A stretch of 53,169 nucleotides of DNA, taken from assembly GCF_009905615.1 (NCBI RefSeq), contig NZ_JAAAKW010000027.1:1-53169 (forward strand), in the 5' to 3' direction. The position numbers and the translations under genes are program-made. The DNA is from Pseudomonas sp. SLFW. GTDB taxonomy: Bacteria > Pseudomonadota > Gammaproteobacteria > Pseudomonadales > Pseudomonadaceae. The notes below the pieces were generated by a model. It saw only the letters and a program-made list of their open reading frames with translations. It did no database searches and was not told the origin of the DNA. Positions 26,114 through 34,563 of the stretch are shown here, piece after piece. Position 1 is the stretch's first letter, and the number at the start of each line of letters is the position of its first letter.

Positions 26114-26425
26114 TTAGCGTGGGTGGCATTCGCCGTCGTTCCACGCGGCCTTGTCCAGAGGGGTCAGCCCCGGAATCACGAACGCGCTGCAGGCGAACTT
26201 GCGGCCGCGCGCGGTGGTGGCGTCGTAAGTCAGTTTTTGTCCGCCGAGGGCGTTCTGCTTGGCGTACTGAATGTTGGTGACGGTGATTTCATCCGAGGAC
26301 GCCAGACCCAGGGTCTTGGCCGTGGCCGTTTGCACTTCGGTCATGTTGACCTGCGCAGAACCGCACGCCGACAACAGCACACTCATCCCCGCGATCATCA
26401 CGGCGCGCAATTTCCATGTAGTCAT
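26114..26425 (-). CDS. Small lipoprotein, function unknown
   Basis: A 103-aa protein starting MTTWKLRAVMIAGMSVLLSA and ending its signal with the lipobox LLSAC (Cys about residue 21), so it should be lipid-anchored after signal peptidase II cleavage. The mature part (VQTATAKTLGLASSDEITVT, TYDATTARGRKFACSAF) is short, with two cysteines near the C-terminus (FACSAF and GECHPR) that may form a disulfide. GGAGAGTGAAA before the ATG is a good ribosome site. No function recognised. It is flanked by a LysR gene and the dienelactone-hydrolase-like gene but has its own orientation. Confidence 0.78.
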   Translation of the reverse strand: MTTWKLRAVMIAGMSVLLSACGSAQVNMTEVQTATAKTLGLASSDEITVTNIQYAKQNALGGQKLTYDATTARGRKFACSAFVIPGLTPLDKAAWNDGECHPR

Positions 26426-26723
26426 TTTCACTCTCCATCCCAAATAAAGTTCAGGCACGGGCGCACCTGAAATATCTACCGTGTTGTTCTTGATTTTGTT
26501 GAAAACCGACAGGGTTCAGCGCTCCGGCAGCTGTCGAGGCAGAGACGATAGGGGCATTGAGAGGGCTTCGCAACATTGAAGGGATCCAATAGCGTGACGC
26601 TGTTCTCATTTCTGAAACGGCTACTAGCACGTTGCCAGTAATTGTGATCGTTCGGATCGGCGCTGCTGAACCTCTGCTGACAGGCCGATTCGTGGAGCAG
26701 CAAAGCGTCTGAAACGCTGCTTT

Positions 26724-26737
26724 AATGAGCGCTCATT
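26724..26737. promoter_or_regulatory. TetR-like operator palindrome upstream of the hydrolase
   Basis: AATGAGCGCTCATT is a perfect 14-bp palindrome of the kind bound by many TetR-family repressors, 66 bp before the hydrolase start. No TetR gene is in the window, so a regulator acting from elsewhere would be needed. The rest of the 378-bp gap (26426-26803) shows no gene. Confidence 0.5.
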
Positions 26738-26803
26738 GCAGCGCCGTCGCGCCGGTGGGTTCAGGTTCGGTGGCTATTCGACCATTGCTGAGGAAGTGCA
26801 CAG

Positions 26804-27691
26804 ATGACCCGTCTCACTGCCAAGGATTTCGCCCCCGAGTTGCTGGAGCTGTATGACTTCTACGTCCACGGCAAAATCAATCGCCGTGAGTTTCTCGACC
26901 GCGCGGCGGTCTTCACGCTGGGCGGCCTGACCGCCACGTCCATCCTTGCTTCGTTGACCCCCCATTACGCGCTCGCCGAGCAGGTGGCGTTCACCGACCC
27001 CGACATCGTGGCCGAGTACATCACCTATCCGTCGCCCAAGGGCAATGGCCAGGTGCGGGCCTATCTGGTACGACCGGCGAAGGCGTCGGCCAAGGTGCCA
27101 GCGGTGTTGGTGGTGCATGAAAACCGAGGCTTGAACCCGTATATCGAGGATGTGGCGCGGCGGGTCGCGAAGGCGGGTTTCGTAGCGCTGGCACCGGACG
27201 GGTTGTCGTCGGTGGGTGGCTATCCCGGCAACGATGACATGGGCCGCGACCTGCAATTGAAGGTCGATCCGGAAAAGCTGATGAATGATTTCTTCGCGGG
27301 GATCGAGTGGTTGATGGGGCATCACGCGACGACGGGCAAGGTGGGGATCACCGGGTTCTGTTACGGCGGTGGGGTGGCGAACGCGGCGGCGGTGGCGTAT
27401 CCGGAGTTGTCGGCGGCAGTGCCGTTTTACGGGCGGCAGCCGAAGGCGGAGGAGGTGAGTCGGATCAAGGCGCCGCTGTTGTTGCATTACGCGGAGTTGG
27501 ATAAGCCGATTACGGATGGCTGGCCGGCGTATGAGCAGGCGTTGAAGGCGGCGGGGAAGACGTATGAGGCCCACATTTACAAGGGTGCGAATCATGGCTT
27601 TCACAATGATTCGACGCCTCGGTATGACGAGGCGGCGGCGAAGCTGGCGTGGGATCGGACGGTGGCGTGGTTTAACAAGTATTTGGTGTAA
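26804..27691 (+). CDS. Dienelactone hydrolase family protein with Tat-like N-terminus
   Basis: A 295-aa alpha/beta hydrolase of the dienelactone hydrolase family (YghX-like). The Cys-Asp-His triad is visible: nucleophile elbow GFCYGGG, acid in AELDKPITDGWP, and His in GANHGFHND. Residues about 25-60 contain INRREFLDRAAVFTLGG and then a hydrophobic run ending LAEQ, like a twin-arginine signal placed after a 20-residue cytoplasmic extension; export is therefore possible but not certain. The start ATG follows GAGGAAGTGCACAG. It stands alone; substrate unknown (lactone, ester or other). Confidence 0.85.
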   Translation: MTRLTAKDFAPELLELYDFYVHGKINRREFLDRAAVFTLGGLTATSILASLTPHYALAEQVAFTDPDIVAEYITYPSPKGNGQVRAYLVRPAKASAKVPAVLVVHENRGLNPYIEDVARRVAKAGFVALAPDGLSSVGGYPGNDDMGRDLQLKVDPEKLMNDFFAGIEWLMGHHATTGKVGITGFCYGGGVANAAAVAYPELSAAVPFYGRQPKAEEVSRIKAPLLLHYAELDKPITDGWPAYEQALKAAGKTYEAHIYKGANHGFHNDSTPRYDEAAAKLAWDRTVAWFNKYLV

Positions 27692-27693
27692 CG

Positions 27694-27717
27694 GGATCTG
27701 GATCTGGATCTGGATCT
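27694..27717. repeat. Short tandem repeat (GGATCT)4
   Basis: Four direct copies of GGATCT begin two bases after the stop codon of the hydrolase gene. Such a repeat can change length by slippage but lies outside any reading frame. Confidence 0.9.
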
Positions 27718-27757
27718 GGTGAATATCCATTCGCGGTGGTGTTGCTGATATCGGTTC

Positions 27758-28010
27758 CGCTCTTACAGCGGGTCACTTTTGTAAGAGCGACAAAAGTAAC
27801 CAAAAACGCCTGCTCCTGGTTTGGCCCTGACTTCGTCAGGGTTCCCTCACTCCGGCGACGCTCCGTGGGCCCGCGCCGAACGGACATCCATGTCCTTGCG
27901 GCGCTCTCGCGGCATCCATGCCGCTCGGCCCACTCCGCGCCGCCTGCGTTCGGCCTGCACCCAAGTCGCGTTCTGCGGCGTCTGATCCATCGTGTGAGAA
28001 AAGCTTTGCT
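27758..28010. repeat. Pseudomonas interspersed non-coding repeat
   Basis: Begins with a perfect hairpin CGCTCTTACA (27758-27767) / TGTAAGAGCG (27780-27789) and continues with GACAAAAGTAACCAAAAACG, TTCCCTCACTCCGGCG and GGCATCCATGCCGCTCGGCC. From memory this sequence type is scattered through many Pseudomonas genomes, and readings through it are often mis-annotated as proteins. I see no transposase. It shares no REP core with its neighbour at 28068. Confidence 0.7.
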
Positions 28011-28067
28011 GGCTGGAGCTAACGCTCTTCGCGGGTGCGCAGGTTTTTCTGACACACCTCGATTCGC

Positions 28068-28158
28068 CTGTGGGAGCGAATTCATTCGCGAATGGCCGGT
28101 ACAGCCGCCACATCTCCGCCGCCAGATCCATTTTTCTTCGGAATGCCGCCCACAATGA
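28068..28158. repeat. REP-type element (GAATTCATTCGCGAA type)
   Basis: CTGTGGGAGCGAATTCATTC then GCGAATGGCCGGTACAG, followed by CTTCGGAATGCCGCCCA. It is a single element of the family seen at 20490-20748, with the right-hand arm decayed. Confidence 0.85.
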
Positions 28159-28810
28159 GGGCTGCCGTGTGGCCTGCGACCGAGGGGGTTCTGACTGATA
28201 TGTTCTTCAAACTTCCGCTCATCACAAAACAACACTTCCACGGCTGTTCCGTGTATCCTGCGCAACGTGTCGCCAAGTGCTCTGGAAACCATGTATACAA
28301 TTTCTATGTCACTTCCGTGGCGTCAACAATTTGAAACTTGCCGGAGCCGGTCGTCTGTCTTTGGATCCCTGTTCGGTAATCACTGCTACATTGAACTGTA
28401 ACTAACAGGCAGTACGGGACGCGTCGCCCGCGACACTGTTAATGTCCAATAAGTTCAACGCTTTACATTCAAGTGTGGACTGGCGCACACTCTTCTCTGT
28501 CCTGAAGCCCCCGTTGTACGGGTGATGGCGCAATGCCAAACCTTTCATTGACCCTCCTTTTCGATAAAAGTTTAATCGTTGCGTAAGTTGTTAAAAGCGT
28601 TATAAAACCTTTTGCAATGTGTTTTTTATCTGCTAATAATCTGTCCTGTTTCGGGCACTAAGGACTGCTCCAGTTTCACAGTGAAGTGAACATCGAATTG
28701 AATTTCCGATTACCGCCGTCCGACCATTACTAAAACTTTCGAGCGACTTGAGCACTTTCGCTGCAAGTACGCTGCCGTGCGGCGCATGCAAATGCGCGGG
28801 AGGAATACGA
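28159..28810. other. 650-bp non-coding leader/promoter region of the polysaccharide cluster
   Basis: No gene is supported here. GC content drops clearly between about 28555 and 28640, as in promoter regions of surface-polysaccharide clusters. It contains a good vegetative promoter match (28579-28606), leaving a transcript leader of about 200 nt before wecB with a small palindrome TTCACAGTGAA (about 28675-28685). The long gap before a polysaccharide operon suggests complex regulation. Confidence 0.6.
28579..28606 (+). promoter_or_regulatory. Predicted sigma-70 promoter upstream of wecB
   Basis: TTGCGT (28579-28584), 16-bp spacer, TATAAA (28601-28606), in an AT-rich stretch 205 bp before the wecB start codon. 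Confidence 0.5.
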
Positions 28811-30043
28811 ATGGCTCGAGCTCACCCCAAACTCAAAGTGCTGTCGATTTTTGGCACACGCCCGGAGGCCATCAAGATGGCCCCGCTGGTCAAGGCGCTG
28901 GCTGCCGAACCTGGCATCGATTCGCAGATCTGCATCACCGGCCAGCATCAAAGCATGCTGCAGCAGGTGCTGGACATGTTCGAGCTCAAGGCCGATTACA
29001 CCCTCGACGTGATGACGCCAGGGCAGACGCTGAACACCCTGACCGCCGCGCTATACGCGGCCATTGACCCGGTCCTCGACGCCGCCCGGCCTGACAAGGT
29101 GCTGGTGCATGGTGATACCACCTCGGCGATGGTTGCGGCGATGTCGGCGTTTCACCGGCGGATTCCGGTGGCGCACATTGAAGCGGGTCTGCGCACCGGT
29201 GATATTCATCAGCCGTGGCCGGAAGAGATGAACCGCCGCAGCATCGATCTGATTTCCGATCACCTGTTTACCCCCACGGCCCAGTCTCGCCGTAACGTGT
29301 TGGGCGAGCGGTTGCAGGGCACGTCGTTCGTCACGGGCAACACCGTGATCGACGCGCTGAAAATGACTGCCGAACGCATCGACAGCAACCGGCAGTTGCG
29401 CGTCGCCCTCGACCGTCAATTCAGCTTTCTCGACGCCAGTCGCAAGTTGCTGTTGGTGACCGGGCATCGTCGCGAGAACTTCGGTGACGGCTTCCTTGAT
29501 ATCTGCAAGGCGCTGCGCACGCTGGCCAGCCGCAACGATATTCAGATCGTCTACCCGGTGCATCTGAACCCGAACGTGTTAGGGCCGGTGACCGATCATC
29601 TGGGCGATCTGCCCAATGTGCACCTGATCAAACCGCTGGACTACCTGTCCTTTGTGCGCCTGATGCAGCTGGCCCATGTGGTGCTGACCGACTCTGGCGG
29701 CGTGCAGGAAGAAGCGCCGTCCCTAGGCAAGCCCGTGTTGGTGATGCGCGACGTGACCGAACGCCCGGAAGCCGTGGCCGCCGGTACAGTGCGGCTGGTG
29801 GGCACTGACCCCGACACCATCGTGCGTGGCGTGTGCGCGCTGTATGACGATGAACACCTGTGGCGCATGGCGTCGCAATCGGCCAACCCCTATGGCGATG
29901 GCAAGGCGTGCTCGCGCATCGTCGATGCGCTGATGGGCCGGCCGGTGGACGAATTCGTGGTGGAGACGCCCGCCCGGCGATCCGAATCCGTCGAGGCGCA
30001 GCGCCCGCAGCCTCATCTGCGTTCGGTGTCCAGTCTGCATTAG
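28811..30043 (+). CDS. wecB: UDP-N-acetylglucosamine 2-epimerase (non-hydrolysing)
   Basis: A 410-aa cytoplasmic enzyme converting UDP-GlcNAc to UDP-ManNAc. Signature blocks: VLSIFGTRPEAIKMAPLVKA, CITGQHQSMLQQVLDMF, VLVHGDTTSAMVAA, HIEAGLRTGDIHQPWPEEMN, LVTGHRRENFG, and TDSGGVQEEAPSLGKPVLVM. I chose the ATG at 28811 because GGAGGAA lies six bases upstream. The C-terminal 35 residues extend past the usual family end. It leads the NfrB/NfrA polysaccharide gene set, so it most likely supplies the ManNAc donor for that polymer rather than for enterobacterial common antigen, whose other genes are absent. Confidence 0.95.
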   Translation: MARAHPKLKVLSIFGTRPEAIKMAPLVKALAAEPGIDSQICITGQHQSMLQQVLDMFELKADYTLDVMTPGQTLNTLTAALYAAIDPVLDAARPDKVLVHGDTTSAMVAAMSAFHRRIPVAHIEAGLRTGDIHQPWPEEMNRRSIDLISDHLFTPTAQSRRNVLGERLQGTSFVTGNTVIDALKMTAERIDSNRQLRVALDRQFSFLDASRKLLLVTGHRRENFGDGFLDICKALRTLASRNDIQIVYPVHLNPNVLGPVTDHLGDLPNVHLIKPLDYLSFVRLMQLAHVVLTDSGGVQEEAPSLGKPVLVMRDVTERPEAVAAGTVRLVGTDPDTIVRGVCALYDDEHLWRMASQSANPYGDGKACSRIVDALMGRPVDEFVVETPARRSESVEAQRPQPHLRSVSSLH

Positions 30044-30222
30044 CGACAGCGTCAGTCGCCTGCTGAACGCCCGCCTTGGCGTTCGGTTTCCGGCGTAGAA
30101 CGCCCCAAAAGAAAAAACCGTGCCGCGAGCCCCGCGACCCTGTCACGGCTGACACTGTCAGCCGCGGCTTCCGTTCGCCGGTCTCCCGTGTTTCGTCCGA
30201 TTTTTGACCGAGATCTGCCTGA

Positions 30223-32430
30223 ATGAAGTCTTCCGTTACCGTTCACTCGGGGGCGCTCAGTGCCCTTGCCTGCAGCATGAGCCTGCTGGCCGTCGCGCCT
30301 GCCTTCGCCGCCGAGAGCCCGTTGAGCCAGGCCATCAGCCGTCTGGCGGCTGATACCCGTCAGCAGCGGGTCATTGACCTGAAGGACTTGGGCATCGACC
30401 GCCCGATCATCCTCAACGCCACGGACGCTCGTCGGGAGCTGTACCTCCCCGTGCCCGCCGACGTGCCGCTGACCGACGCCACGCTGCATTTCGACGCGAG
30501 CTACCTGAACGGCGAATCCGGGCGCAACACGCTGCTGCTGTCCCTGGACGGTTACCCGGTGCGGGCCCTCGGGCTGAACGAAGGGGAGGGCGACGCCAGC
30601 GCCACGATCGGGGTCGACAAGTCACCCCGGGACAGCGGCTCGGTGCGTCTGGGCGTGGCGTGGTCGTCGATCATTTCCCGCGTGCAATGCGAAGACGAGC
30701 GCGCCATCGGCAACGTGCTGCGCATCGATCCCCACAGCCGTTTGAGCTACAGCTTCGACGCCAGCCAGTTGCAAGACGTCGGCGCCGCGTGGAATGCGCT
30801 GCCGGGCAAACCGGGGATTCTGGTTGCGCCGGGTGCGTTGTCCAGTGCCAGCTACGACGCCGCCTGGCGTCTCGGCGTGGCGCTGGAACGCATCGGCAAG
30901 CAGGCGCGCATCGTGTCGTTTCCTTCGGTCAAGGACAGCATCGACCTGGGCGACCTGAACATTCCCACCGAACTCAAACAGATCCCGGCCTTCGCCAGCC
31001 TCGACGGCAAGGGCCTGCACACCCTCGACGACCCGGCGCAGATCGGCGCGCTGTTGGTGTTGGGCCAGACCCCGGCGCTCAATGCCGACCTGGCCATCAA
31101 CGACCCTCAGTTGCTCAAGGCGGTGACCGAATCGCTGGACGCCTTGCAGGCGCAGATTCAACGCCTCGACGCTTCGGCGGGCAGCGCCTTTACGCAATGG
31201 CGCGACCGTCACGTCAACGGCGCGCTGGCCTCGGGCACCGACAACGTGCGTCTGGCCATGCTCGGCGCGCACCCGCTGCTGCTGATCAATCAGGACGCCG
31301 CTGGAAAAGCCATCGGCCTGTTCAGCGCCGCCTGGAACAAACTCGCCCGCACTCGCCAATTGACCGTCGGCGAAGAAGCCAACATGCCGCTGAGCGAAGA
31401 CGGTCGCGTGGCGCTGAGCCGACTGGGCGGCAAGCCCGGCAGCGTCGATGTGCTGGCCAAGACCGACTGGAGCGCGAGCTTTCCGCTGGGCAGCGTGGCC
31501 TACGACGGGCGCGTGCCGGTCAGTGCGGCGGTGGACGTGTCCGCTGCCCCCGGCGCTTCCGGCACGCCACCGATTGCCAGCCTGTTCCTCAACGACTATT
31601 TGATCGGCGCCAAACAGCTCGATGCGGATGGCCAGAAAGAACGCATCGAAGCACGCATTCCGCGTTATGCCTTGGGTTCGCAGAACATTCTGCGCGTGTC
31701 GTTCCAGCGTCAGCCGGTCAGCGACCTGTGCCGTGAAACGCCGCAAGCGTTCCCGGTTGCGGTCCTGCCGAGCAGCCACATCACCCTGGACAAGGCGCCG
31801 CTGGACAGCGACTTCTCCGGCATGGCCGCGCGCTTCGCGGCGGGTGCTCAAGTCGTGGTCCCGCAAAGCTACCTCGACCGCCCGGCGGCCAGCCTGCCGC
31901 AGGTGATCCGCATCGCCAGCGCCAGCGGTGTGTCGCCGTTGCGTGCCGGCTTCGAGGTCAGCGGCGACGCCAAGGCCGCGCTGTCGCCGGACAAATCGTT
32001 CCTCGCTTTCGAGGTGCCGGTCAAAGACAGCACGGAGTCGGTGCAGGTCAACGGCGAAGGCCACCTGCTGATCAACCAGAAGGAACAAACCCTGCTGGAC
32101 CTGAAAACCCTCAATCACCTGGCCGCCCTGCAAGTGGTCGATTCCGGCAGTCAGCACGGCATGATCTACCGCACCCTCGGCGGACAGGCGCCTAACTTCG
32201 CTCGCCCGGTCCTCCTGGAGCGCGGCAACGTCACGGTGCTGGGTGACAACGGCCCGCTGACCACCTTCGACGCGAAGGACCCGACCGGCAGCCAGATGAT
32301 CGACGACGAAGAACCGAAAGGCTTCGACGCCTGGCGTAAACCGTCGGCCTTGTGGCTGATTCCTGCGGCCGTGATCGCCTTCCTTCTGTTGTTGCTGGCC
32401 GGCCACCGCGCCCGTCGCAATCGCCAGTAA
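30223..32430 (+). CDS. BcsB-like cellulose-synthase-regulatory-subunit-family protein
   Basis: A 735-aa exported protein with a signal peptide (MKSSVTVHSGALSALACSMS ending APAFAAES) and one C-terminal transmembrane helix (ALWLIPAAVIAFLLLLLAG) with a basic tail. This is the topology of BcsB, the periplasmic partner of the bacterial cellulose synthase. Family-like stretches include LHFDASYLNGESGRNTLLLS, SIISRVQCEDERAIGN, and RIPRYALGSQNILRVSF. It lies 12 bp before nfrB, whose product is a processive glycosyltransferase, so it probably guides the nascent polymer across the periplasm. No cellulose synthase gene is present, so the BcsB-like fold is used with another synthase. The 180-bp gap from wecB contains a hairpin GAACGCC/GGCGTTC (30065-30084). 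Confidence 0.82.
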   Translation: MKSSVTVHSGALSALACSMSLLAVAPAFAAESPLSQAISRLAADTRQQRVIDLKDLGIDRPIILNATDARRELYLPVPADVPLTDATLHFDASYLNGESGRNTLLLSLDGYPVRALGLNEGEGDASATIGVDKSPRDSGSVRLGVAWSSIISRVQCEDERAIGNVLRIDPHSRLSYSFDASQLQDVGAAWNALPGKPGILVAPGALSSASYDAAWRLGVALERIGKQARIVSFPSVKDSIDLGDLNIPTELKQIPAFASLDGKGLHTLDDPAQIGALLVLGQTPALNADLAINDPQLLKAVTESLDALQAQIQRLDASAGSAFTQWRDRHVNGALASGTDNVRLAMLGAHPLLLINQDAAGKAIGLFSAAWNKLARTRQLTVGEEANMPLSEDGRVALSRLGGKPGSVDVLAKTDWSASFPLGSVAYDGRVPVSAAVDVSAAPGASGTPPIASLFLNDYLIGAKQLDADGQKERIEARIPRYALGSQNILRVSFQRQPVSDLCRETPQAFPVAVLPSSHITLDKAPLDSDFSGMAARFAAGAQVVVPQSYLDRPAASLPQVIRIASASGVSPLRAGFEVSGDAKAALSPDKSFLAFEVPVKDSTESVQVNGEGHLLINQKEQTLLDLKTLNHLAALQVVDSGSQHGMIYRTLGGQAPNFARPVLLERGNVTVLGDNGPLTTFDAKDPTGSQMIDDEEPKGFDAWRKPSALWLIPAAVIAFLLLLLAGHRARRNRQ

Positions 32431-32442
32431 ACGGGAGCCGCG

Positions 32443-34563
32443 ATGACCTCGCTTTATTGGCCCTACTGGCTGGCCCATTACTACAGCGCGCTGGAAGTCG
32501 CGACCATCGTGGTCGCGGCGATCATCCTGATTTCCAGTCTGGACGATCTGTTCATCGACCTGTGGTACTGGGCGCGGCGCGTTTACCGCAAGTTCACGGC
32601 CGAGCGGCGCTACCGTCCGTTGACCCCTGAACAGTTGATCGCCCGCGACGAGCAGCCGCTGGCGATCATGGTCCCCGCGTGGCTGGAATACGACGTCATC
32701 GCGCCGATGATCGAGAACATGGTCTCGACGCTGGACTACCAGAACTACGTGGTCTTCGTCGGCACCTACGTCAACGATCAGCGCACCATCGACGAAGTCG
32801 AGCGCATGCGCCGTCGCTACAAACAGCTGCACCGGGTGGAAGTGCCCCACGCGGGTCCGACCTGCAAGGCGGACTGTCTGAACTGGGTGATTCAGGCGAT
32901 CTTTCTTTACGAAAAGACCCACGGCGTGAACTTTGCCGGGGTGGTGTTGCACGACAGCGAAGACGTGCTGCACCCGCTGGAAATGCGCCTGTTCAATTAC
33001 CTGTTGCCGCGCAAGGACATGATCCAATTGCCGGTGGTGTCGCTGGAGCGCAACTGGTACGAGTGGGTCGCGGGCACCTACATGGACGAGTTCGCCGAGT
33101 GGCACGGCAAGGACCTCGTGGTGCGCGAAAGTATGACCGACAGCGTGCCCTCGGCGGGCGTCGGCACCTGTTTCTCGCGCCGCGCCCTGCAAGTGCTGGC
33201 GGACGAAAACACCAACCAGCCGTTCAACACCGACAGCCTCACCGAAGACTACGACGTGGGGGCGCGACTGGCCCGTTACGGCATGAGCGCAATCTTCGTG
33301 CGCTTCCCGGTGCAGTACCGGGTGCTGCGCAAATCGTGGTTCCGTGAACCGTACGAATCGACGCTGGAAATGCCGCTCTGCGTGCGGGAGTTCTTCCCCG
33401 ACACCTTCCGCACCGCGTTCCGGCAGAAAGCCCGCTGGACATTGGGGATCGGCCTGCAAGGCTGGGAACAGATGGGCTGGAGCGGCTCGTTGGCCAACCG
33501 CTATCTGCTGTTTCGCGACCGCAAAGGCATCGTCACGTCGTTCGTCAGCATCATCGCTTACCTGATCCTCGCGCAATTGCTGGCGCTGATCGTGCTGCGC
33601 GCCAGCGGGCTGTGGAACACCAGCTTCCCGACGCCGTTCGAGACCAACGGTTTCGTCGGTTTCCTGCTGGCAGCCAACGGCATTGCGCTGCTGTGGCGCA
33701 TGGCGCACCGCTGTTACTTCACCACCATCATTTACGGCTGGCAGCACGGCCTGCTGTCGATGCCGCGCATGGTGGTGGGCAACTTCGTCAACTTCATGGC
33801 CGCCGCCCGGGCCTGGCGTCTGTTTTTGGTGGGCAAGGTGCTCAATCGTAAACTGGTCTGGGACAAGACCATGCACGATTTCCCCTCCACCGATTTGGTC
33901 GCCCGTGCGCCGCGCAAACTCGGCAGCGTGTTGCTGTCGTGGCAGGCGATCAACGACGAAAACCTGCAAAGCGCGCTGGACGAACAACAGACCCGGCAAA
34001 TGCCGCTGGGCCGCATTCTGCTCAGCCACGGCTGGCTCGACGACGAAACCCTCGCCGAAGCCATCGCTTTCCAGAACGACCTGCCACGGGTGTTTGACCT
34101 CGCGGCCAAAGTGCAACCGCAGTCGGCGCTGGCGGATGAGTTCTGCCTGCGCTGGCGCGTTGTGCCTTTGGCGCTGGACATTGACGGCCGCCCTGAAGTC
34201 GCCGTGGCCAGCCCGCTGTCGGACGAAGGCGTGCAGCAGATCACCGAACAGATGGGCGCTGAACCCGTGCAGCTGATTGCCCGGGAAAGCGAGATCGTCG
34301 AGCAATTGCGCCGTCTCGACGTGGTGGCGGGTCAGCCGTTGCCATCGGCCACGCCGCTGCTGGGCGACCTGCTGATCGAGCAAGGCCTGCTGGACCGGCA
34401 GACCTTCAACCGCGCCATGTTGCAGTACCGCCCTCACGTGCATGGCCGCATCGGCGATTACCTCGTCGACACCGGCGTGCTGTCGCGGGAAACCATCGAG
34501 CAGGCCGTGGCCCGGCAACACCGCCATTCCTCACCGGACGCCTCAACGGAGCAGCCCTCATGA
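32443..34563 (+). CDS. nfrB: NfrB-like inner-membrane glycosyltransferase with c-di-GMP-binding MshEN repeats
   Basis: A 706-aa synthase resembling E. coli NfrB (phage N4 adsorption protein B). One N-terminal helix (about 17-35) is followed by a GT2-type glycosyltransferase: VPAWLEYDVIAPMIENM (77-93), the acidic metal site HDSED (170-174), TEDYD (267-271) and the processive QxxRW motif QKARW (328-332). Helices follow at about 365-388, 403-418 and 425-460. The C-terminus has two MshEN-like repeats (about 490-550, LGSVLLSWQAINDENLQSAL; and 637-694, LLGDLLIEQGLLDRQTFNRA), a c-di-GMP-binding fold. It should polymerise a ManNAc-containing glycan only at high c-di-GMP. GGGAG five bases before the ATG; its stop overlaps nfrA (ATGA). 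Confidence 0.9.
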   Translation: MTSLYWPYWLAHYYSALEVATIVVAAIILISSLDDLFIDLWYWARRVYRKFTAERRYRPLTPEQLIARDEQPLAIMVPAWLEYDVIAPMIENMVSTLDYQNYVVFVGTYVNDQRTIDEVERMRRRYKQLHRVEVPHAGPTCKADCLNWVIQAIFLYEKTHGVNFAGVVLHDSEDVLHPLEMRLFNYLLPRKDMIQLPVVSLERNWYEWVAGTYMDEFAEWHGKDLVVRESMTDSVPSAGVGTCFSRRALQVLADENTNQPFNTDSLTEDYDVGARLARYGMSAIFVRFPVQYRVLRKSWFREPYESTLEMPLCVREFFPDTFRTAFRQKARWTLGIGLQGWEQMGWSGSLANRYLLFRDRKGIVTSFVSIIAYLILAQLLALIVLRASGLWNTSFPTPFETNGFVGFLLAANGIALLWRMAHRCYFTTIIYGWQHGLLSMPRMVVGNFVNFMAAARAWRLFLVGKVLNRKLVWDKTMHDFPSTDLVARAPRKLGSVLLSWQAINDENLQSALDEQQTRQMPLGRILLSHGWLDDETLAEAIAFQNDLPRVFDLAAKVQPQSALADEFCLRWRVVPLALDIDGRPEVAVASPLSDEGVQQITEQMGAEPVQLIARESEIVEQLRRLDVVAGQPLPSATPLLGDLLIEQGLLDRQTFNRAMLQYRPHVHGRIGDYLVDTGVLSRETIEQAVARQHRHSSPDASTEQPS

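Noticed and set aside
26476..26703. Minus-strand small frame upstream of the lipoprotein gene
   Set aside because: No ribosome site, no recognisable features, and the region looks like promoter DNA.
27736..28158. Plus-strand frame of 140 codons after the hydrolase gene
   Set aside because: It runs across an interspersed repeat and a REP element and has no domain; a typical false gene.
30622..34527. A 1301-codon open frame on the minus strand across the BcsB-like and nfrB genes
   Set aside because: It is antisense to two well-supported genes with motifs and ribosome sites; its protein is rich in His, Arg, Gln and Ala, as is usual for shadow frames in high-GC DNA, and no domain is recognisable.
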